In this document: positions 6,658 to 9,998 of the stretch, piece after piece | Layout of the letters: every line of letters begins with the position of its first letter | How positions within the stretch are numbered: the first letter of the stretch is position 1 | Source of the DNA: an uncultured Halioglobus sp. | GTDB taxonomy: Bacteria; Pseudomonadota; Gammaproteobacteria; Pseudomonadales; Halieaceae | NCBI GenBank assembly: GCA_905480565.1 | Contig: CAJQQW010000381.1 | Span: 1-9,998 of the forward strand | Direction of reading: 5' to 3' | Length of the DNA stretch: 9,998 nucleotides | Translations under genes and position numbers: made by a program | The notes under the pieces: model-generated | Told to the model about the DNA's origin: nothing | Databases searched by the model: none | What the model saw: only the letters and a program-made list of their open reading frames with translations

Positions 6658-6941
6658 GGAGACGCCATAAATACGATCATCGCCTCGTATTCTTCATCGG
6701 TGCAATCAGCGCATAGGCCTGTTGGCGGCATCCCGTTGAGGCCATCCTTGACCGACTGAACCAGAGCGGGCATGCCCTTGGCCATGCGGGGCGCCCATGC
6801 TGCAGCATCATGGGTTTTGGGAGCGCCGGCAGCACCGCTATAGTGGCAGGCGAAGCAGGACGACTGGTACTTGGCGGGCGCCTCAGCGGCCTGAGCACCG
6901 AGGGCGGAACACATCAAAACTGCGGCGAAAAGCTTCTTCAT
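6645..6941 (-). CDS. Cytochrome c5-type monohaem cytochrome
   Basis: This 98-residue precursor has a short signal peptide (1 to about 18, ending 'GAQA') and a mature class I cytochrome c of about 80 residues. The haem site is CFACH (29-33). The likely distal ligand is Met71 in 'LNGMPPTGLCADC', and the Cys77-Cys80 pair in this motif is the disulfide typical of cytochrome c5 proteins. The ending 'DEEYEAMIVFM' also fits the family. It is a periplasmic electron carrier that, with cytochrome c4, usually feeds terminal oxidases or denitrification enzymes. AGAGG lies 7 nt before the ATG. It is the first gene of the minus-strand cytochrome-dsbA block and is divergent from engB. Confidence 0.93.
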   Translation of the reverse strand: MKKLFAAVLMCSALGAQAAEAPAKYQSSCFACHYSGAAGAPKTHDAAAWAPRMAKGMPALVQSVKDGLNGMPPTGLCADCTDEEYEAMIVFMASPAPQ

Positions 6942-7018
6942 GGGAAAACCTCTACGTTGTGGGCGACTAAACCAAACTACCTTACAAGCGTTTGATAACA
7001 GACGAAAAAAGCTGTGGC

Positions 7019-7024
7019 ATTATA
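7019..7024 (-). promoter_or_regulatory. Candidate -10 box for the cytochrome c5-c4 transcript
   Basis: A perfect TATAAT reads on the minus strand in the 119-bp divergent spacer between cytochrome c5 and engB. It would give a leader of about 70 nt. The -35 region at 17-bp spacing (7047-7042) is only a T run, so the promoter would need an activator or would be weak. The same AT-rich stretch holds TATATA and GATAAT on the plus strand, which could serve engB, but no suitably spaced -35 was seen there. Confidence 0.35.
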
Positions 7025-7060
7025 TACGAGATAATCACACCAAAAAAGGCAATCGCCCCA

Positions 7061-7714
7061 ATGACCGAATCCGGACGGGACCACCCGCCAAAGACACCAA
7101 ATTACCGCGGAGCCCAGTTTCTCACCAGCGCGGCCAAGCTCAACCAATGCCCGCCGGACGAGGGCTGGGAAGTGGCCTTTGCGGGCCGGTCAAACGCTGG
7201 AAAATCCAGTGCAATCAATAGCTTAACAACAAATAACAAACTCGCAAAGACCTCCAAAACACCTGGACGCACACAGCTGATCAATTTTTTTATGCTGTCC
7301 GAGAGCCAGCGCCTGGTGGATTTGCCGGGATATGGGTTTGCCAAGGTGCCTTTAAAAGTCAAACAGGAGTGGACGCGGCAACTCGAGAATTATCTGCAGA
7401 AGCGCCAGTGCCTGCGAGGATTGATCGTACTGATGGACATCCGCCACCCGCTGCAGCCCTTCGACCAGCAAATGCTGGACTGGACTTTGTCGGCAAACAT
7501 GCCTGTGCATATCCTGCTGACCAAGGCGGACAAGCTGAAACGGGGCGCGGCAAACGCTACCCTGCTGAAAGTGCGTTCCGCACTTGAACCCTTGGGAGAG
7601 AGGGCCAGCGTGCAACTGTTCTCCGCCCTGAAGCATACAGGCCATGGGGAGCTGACGGCGACACTGGATAACTGGCTGACGGGCAAGGCGCAAGGGCATC
7701 ATGCTGGCGGTTAA
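7061..7714 (+). CDS. engB: Ribosome biogenesis GTPase EngB (YihA/YsxC)
   Basis: This 217-residue TrmE-Era-EngA-EngB-type GTPase is needed for late assembly of the large ribosomal subunit and is usually essential. All G motifs are visible: G1 'GRSNAGKSS' (42-50), the switch I '[12 protein letters not shown]' with Thr71, G3 'DLPGYGFA' (87-94), G4 'TKAD' (154-157) and a G5-like 'FSALK' around 187-191. I chose the ATG at 7061 because the usual EngB N-terminus ('[10 protein letters not shown]') begins shortly after it; AAGG (7046-7049) lies 11 nt upstream. The longer in-frame TTG start at 6992 would add 23 atypical residues. It is divergent from the cytochrome block. Its stop codon TAA overlaps the U tract of the convergent small RNA's terminator, so the two transcripts share their 3' ends. 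Confidence 0.95.
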   Translation: MTESGRDHPPKTPNYRGAQFLTSAAKLNQCPPDEGWEVAFAGRSNAGKSSAINSLTTNNKLAKTSKTPGRTQLINFFMLSESQRLVDLPGYGFAKVPLKVKQEWTRQLENYLQKRQCLRGLIVLMDIRHPLQPFDQQMLDWTLSANMPVHILLTKADKLKRGAANATLLKVRSALEPLGERASVQLFSALKHTGHGELTATLDNWLTGKAQGHHAGG

Positions 7715-7752
7715 AAAATGCCCCACCCACTCCGTTAAGGAGCAGGTGAGGC
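7713..7752 (-). terminator. Intrinsic terminator of the minus-strand small RNA
   Basis: On the minus strand the arms are GCC-T-CACC-TG-CTCC (7752-7739) and GGAG-TG-GGTG-G-GGC (7733-7720), around a TTAAC loop. They pair continuously over 14 positions with three G.U wobbles. One A is followed by T6 (7718-7713), which is a textbook Rho-independent terminator. On the plus strand the wobbles become A/C clashes and no T run follows, so the element terminates minus-strand transcription and does not serve engB. The T6 covers two bases of the engB stop codon. Confidence 0.85.
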
Positions 7753-7832
7753 CCACAAGGTCTCTTAGGGAAAGAGACGAGCTAACAGTGATCCAGAGGC
7801 TGAATCACTAGGGGACATAGCTCTCACTACCC
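7713..7832 (-). ncRNA. Candidate small regulatory RNA convergent to engB (Spot 42/ErsA-position)
   Basis: The predicted transcript of about 120 nt is almost entirely accounted for by four hairpins. Hairpin 1 is GGGG-TAG (7833-7827) with CTA (7820-7818) and CCCC (7814-7811), with a TGT bulge. Hairpin 2 is a continuous 10-bp stem (7809-7800 with 7796-7787, one G.U) with a CCT loop. Hairpin 3 is GTCTCTT/AAGAGAC (7778-7772 with 7766-7760) with a TCCCT loop. Hairpin 4 is the terminator. Short single-stranded linkers GTTAGCTC and CTTGTGG join the last three. The C-rich TCCCT loop could pair with AGGGA-type ribosome-binding sites, as sRNA seeds often do. Stem mismatches on the plus strand become G.U on the minus strand, which fixes the strand. 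The gene lies where Spot 42 and ErsA lie relative to yihA/engB, but I do not recognise its sequence as either. Expression is inferred. Confidence 0.75.
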
Positions 7833-7836
7833 CTGA

Positions 7837-7864
7837 TGAGATGGCCTTTGGAGCAGAAAGTTCC
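7837..7864 (-). promoter_or_regulatory. RpoE/AlgU-type promoter of the small RNA
   Basis: On the minus strand, GGAACTT (7864-7858) is followed by exactly 16 bases and TCTCA (7841-7837). The -35 is a full match to the envelope-stress sigma consensus GGAACTT, and the -10 differs from TCTGA at one position. The start would fall about 4-8 nt later, at the G run that opens hairpin 1 (7833-7830). ErsA of P. aeruginosa, in the same gene neighbourhood, is known to depend on sigma22 (AlgU). I found this by eye; GAAC plus TCTnA at this spacing alone could occur about once by chance in 10 kb on two strands, so the position is the main argument. Confidence 0.6.
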
Positions 7865-8052
7865 TTTGCATGTCGACAATTTTTCATTTTTTCCTGCTCT
7901 GGCCCCATCCCCAGACCTGCAAAAGCCAACGGCAAACCCGGCTGGCACCCCGCGGGGGTATACCTTTTAGCTCTATTTTGAGTATTATAAAGACCGCAAA
8001 GACGCTACAGAAGAAAGGCTATCTCGCCTTCAATATAATTGGGGATAAAAAT
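7842..8052 (+). promoter_or_regulatory. Leader/promoter region of the TonB-dependent receptor gene
   Basis: This stretch has no protein gene on the plus strand. It contains two adjacent plus-strand hairpins. The first is GCCA-A-CGG, loop CAAAC, CCG-GC-TGGC (7925-7946). The second is ACCCC, loop GCG, GGGGT (7947-7959), which runs into the palindrome GGTATACC (7957-7964) and then TTTT. An AT-rich TATTATAAA (7983-7991) is a possible -10, but no good -35 was found; read on the minus strand it contains TATAAT. A hairpin AAGGC/GCCTT with a 6-base loop (8015-8030) lies 22 nt before the start codon. I could not match it to a known riboswitch class. Confidence 0.4.
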
Positions 8053-9998
8053 ATGAATCGTCACCCACTCTCATGCAGCAAGCTAGCCCTCGGCTTTCTG
8101 ATTGGTTCATTGGCCGCGAGCCCGGCCTTAACCCAAGGCATGCTCGAGGAAGTAATTGTTACAGCCCAAAAACGGGAACAAAGTCTGCAAGATGTGCCAA
8201 TAGCCGTTTCCGCATTCTCCGGCCAGATGTTAGAGAAGGCCGGAATCAAAGATATGTTTGACCTGCAGGTCAATGCCCCCAGCCTGATCGTGGGTCAAAG
8301 CCAAACATCCACGACGTCCACCTTTTCCATTCGTGGCGTGTTCACCAGTTCACAGAACTTCGGTCTGGAATCGTCAGTAGGGCTTTATGTCGATGGCGTC
8401 TATCGCGCTCGACAGGGCTCCATGATCAATAACCTGGTAGACGTGGCTTCGGTAGAAGTGCTGCGGGGCCCCCAGGGCACACTGTTCGGTCGCAATACCC
8501 CCGCCGGCGCAGTACAGATAAACTCGGTGGCGCCTGACTTTGAAGGCACCGGTTTCCTCGAGGCAACGGCCGGCGATTACGATCTCTACGGTGTCAGCGG
8601 CGCCAAATCACTGACCATCATAGACGACGTGCTGGCCATTCGTGGTACCGGTTTTTACATGAAACGTGACGGCTACGTCGACTGGATCGGCCTCGATGGC
8701 GAGAAAGAGAACGACGCGTTCAATGACAAAGATCGCTGGGGCGTGCGTCTACAGGCGCTTTATACCCCGACAGACGACCTGACCGTGCGCACGATCGTCG
8801 ACCAATCAAAAGTGAACGAAATCTGCTGCGGCACCGGCACATGGAAGAATAACTTCTTCCCGCAGGATGGCGGCACGCTCCCCGCGAACCCTAACTGGAA
8901 TCCGCCACCAGCAAATGGACCAACTGATCAGTACATTGCCGACGCAGGCGGCGTAGTGCTCAACGGCAATGACTGGGATGATGACCAGGTTGTCACCGCG
9001 GCCCGCGAGCCCAAGTCCAAGAATGACGATAAGGGTATTTCGGTGCAGGTTGATTGGGAAACAGACCCCTTTCTCGTAACGAGCATTACCGCCTACCGCG
9101 AGCATAGCTCCTTCGACGACGCAGACATCCTTTTCACTAACCTCGATGGCGCCTATCGGGTCAACGATTCCGACCAGGAGCAGTTCACGCAGGAATTTCG
9201 CATCACTGGTGAGATGGACAAGCTTAACTATGTCGCCGGCCTGTATTACTACCATCAAGATCTGAAAAACGACCGCACCACAACGGTCGGTAAAGACACC
9301 ACCATAATTGCTCTCGGGCCTAACTTTCCAAGCTCATTTTTTATCGCCGACACGGGCTCCCGCGACCTCAATGACCAGACCCACGAAAGCTACGCGATAT
9401 TCGGTCAGGCCGATTACAACCTGACCGACGCGCTGGTACTCACAGCGGGGCTACGCTGGACCTACGAGGACAAGAAGATGGAGAATATCTTCACTCAGGA
9501 TTTCCCTGTGCCGGGTGACCCCACAGGCAATTTGGGTTTCACTGCGTTCCCACCGCTTACTCCGACGCCCGACCTAAAAGAAGACTTTGATGACAACAAA
9601 GTCACCGGGACGGTCAAGCTGAGCTGGTTCGCAACCGACACAATCATGCTGTACGGCTCCTATGGAACGGGCTACAAATCTGGCGGCATCAACACAGACA
9701 GAATCGATCCAGCCTTCAACCCGATTTTTGATGCGGAGGAAGCGGAGTCGTATGAAGTGGGCATGAAAGCGGAGTTCCCCGAGCAGGCCCTGCGGGTTAA
9801 CGTAGCATTGCACAAGACCGATACCGATGACTTGCAGACCGTTTCCTTCCAGGGCGGCGGGTTCGTCCTCAGCAACGCGGGCACCGCAGAGACCTACGGC
9901 GGCGAAATCGATCTGAACTGGGCGGCTACCGACTCAACTACGTTGACACTGGCTTACGCGTATAACCACGGCGAGTATGAGAATTTTGAGAATGGCCC
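8053..9998 (+). CDS. TonB-dependent outer-membrane receptor, 3' end missing
   Basis: The frame is open from ATG 8053 (GGGG at 8041-8044 as ribosome-binding site) to the right edge, giving 648 visible residues of a protein usually 700-900 long. A signal peptide (about residues 1-28) precedes the TonB-box-like 'EEVIVTAQ' (32-39) and the plug domain. The plug starts 'REQSLQDVPIAVSAF' and includes 'VLRGPQGTLFGRNTPAGAV' (136-154). The rest shows alternating, aromatic-rich beta-barrel strands, for example 'VLTAGLRWTYEDKK' and 'IMLYGSYGTGYKSGG'. An adjacent Cys258-Cys259 pair ('NEICCGTG') lies in a likely extracellular loop. Receptors of this Halieaceae/sphingomonad-like type import siderophores, sugars or other large substrates using TonB energy; the ligand cannot be told. 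There is no N-terminal sigma-signalling domain, so it is a pure transporter type. Confidence 0.93.
   Translation, partial: MNRHPLSCSKLALGFLIGSLAASPALTQGMLEEVIVTAQKREQSLQDVPIAVSAFSGQMLEKAGIKDMFDLQVNAPSLIVGQSQTSTTSTFSIRGVFTSSQNFGLESSVGLYVDGVYRARQGSMINNLVDVASVEVLRGPQGTLFGRNTPAGAVQINSVAPDFEGTGFLEATAGDYDLYGVSGAKSLTIIDDVLAIRGTGFYMKRDGYVDWIGLDGEKENDAFNDKDRWGVRLQALYTPTDDLTVRTIVDQSKVNEICCGTGTWKNNFFPQDGGTLPANPNWNPPPANGPTDQYIADAGGVVLNGNDWDDDQVVTAAREPKSKNDDKGISVQVDWETDPFLVTSITAYREHSSFDDADILFTNLDGAYRVNDSDQEQFTQEFRITGEMDKLNYVAGLYYYHQDLKNDRTTTVGKDTTIIALGPNFPSSFFIADTGSRDLNDQTHESYAIFGQADYNLTDALVLTAGLRWTYEDKKMENIFTQDFPVPGDPTGNLGFTAFPPLTPTPDLKEDFDDNKVTGTVKLSWFATDTIMLYGSYGTGYKSGGINTDRIDPAFNPIFDAEEAESYEVGMKAEFPEQALRVNVALHKTDTDDLQTVSFQGGGFVLSNAGTAETYGGEIDLNWAATDSTTLTLAYAYNHGEYENFENG

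Noticed and set aside
6992..7060. Longer EngB starting at TTG 6992
   Set aside because: The added 23 residues are unlike EngB N-termini, there is no ribosome-binding site before the TTG, and the stretch lies in the divergent promoter spacer.
7830..7862. Hammerhead-ribozyme-like core on the plus strand (CTGATGAG ... GAAA)
   Set aside because: The bases between CTGATGA and GAAA do not close a proper stem II, and no stem III partner for the sequence after GAAA lies next to a UH cleavage site. The stretch is better explained as the complement of the small-RNA promoter and first hairpin.
7871..7878. Perfect palindrome TGTCGACA followed by T runs on the plus strand, resembling a terminator
   Set aside because: An 8-base palindrome has no loop and cannot form a terminator hairpin, and the T runs are interrupted. 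The minus-strand reading explains the region better.
7920..8010. Cyclic-di-GMP (GEMM-like) riboswitch words GGCAAACC and GCAAAG in the receptor leader
   Set aside because: The words occur in the wrong order and spacing, and the two-helix GEMM layout with its tetraloop/receptor cannot be drawn.
8806..9258. Long minus-strand open frame inside the TonB receptor gene
   Set aside because: It lies fully antisense to clear receptor coding sequence, has no recognisable domain and is a typical shadow of GC-rich codon use.

Overview
The window looks like chromosomal DNA of a marine-type gammaproteobacterium, possibly a Halieaceae/Cellvibrionales relative. The reasons are the engB - cytochrome c5 - cytochrome c4 - dsbA neighbourhood known from Pseudomonas and relatives, a qmcA-nfeD pair, a large TonB-dependent receptor with an 'EEVIVTAQKREQ' N-terminus, and moderately high GC. 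The taxon is an inference only. No insertion sequence, CRISPR array, tRNA or rRNA gene was seen.

Layout. (1) 1-540, plus strand: the 3' end of a DUF1080 (3-keto-disaccharide hydrolase-like) gene. (2) 783-3687, plus strand: a Bcr/CflA-type MFS exporter, a cysteine-synthase-family PLP enzyme (GTG start, strong Shine-Dalgarno) and an NAD(P)H-dependent FMN reductase. The last two are 19 nt apart and probably cotranscribed. (3) 3709-6941, minus strand: read in transcription order, cytochrome c5, cytochrome c4, dsbA, qmcA and nfeD. (4) 7061-7714, plus strand: engB. (5) 7715-8052: 338 bases with no obvious protein gene. (6) 8053 to the right edge, plus strand: a TonB-dependent receptor cut by the window end.

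The most interesting part is region 5. On the minus strand it reads as a complete small-RNA gene of about 120 nt. It has a GGAACTT-N16-TCTCA promoter of the RpoE/AlgU (envelope-stress sigma) type, four consecutive hairpins that occupy nearly the whole transcript, and an intrinsic terminator whose U6 tract overlaps the engB stop codon. Each mismatch or internal loop that these stems would have on the plus strand (apart from the bulge in the first hairpin) becomes a G.U wobble on the minus strand, so the minus strand is the structured transcript. The position, convergent to the 3' end of engB (yihA), is that of Spot 42 in enterobacteria and of the sigma22-dependent sRNA ErsA in Pseudomonas aeruginosa. 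I do not recognise the sequence as either one.

A second promoter of the same sigma type (GAACAA-N16-TCTGA) lies just upstream of dsbA. Together with qmcA-nfeD and the periplasmic cytochromes, this gives the middle of the window an envelope-quality-control theme: disulfide formation, c-type cytochromes, a membrane-protease modulator pair and a probable envelope-stress sRNA. The left block may instead form a cysteine synthesis and export unit, which is a weaker inference.
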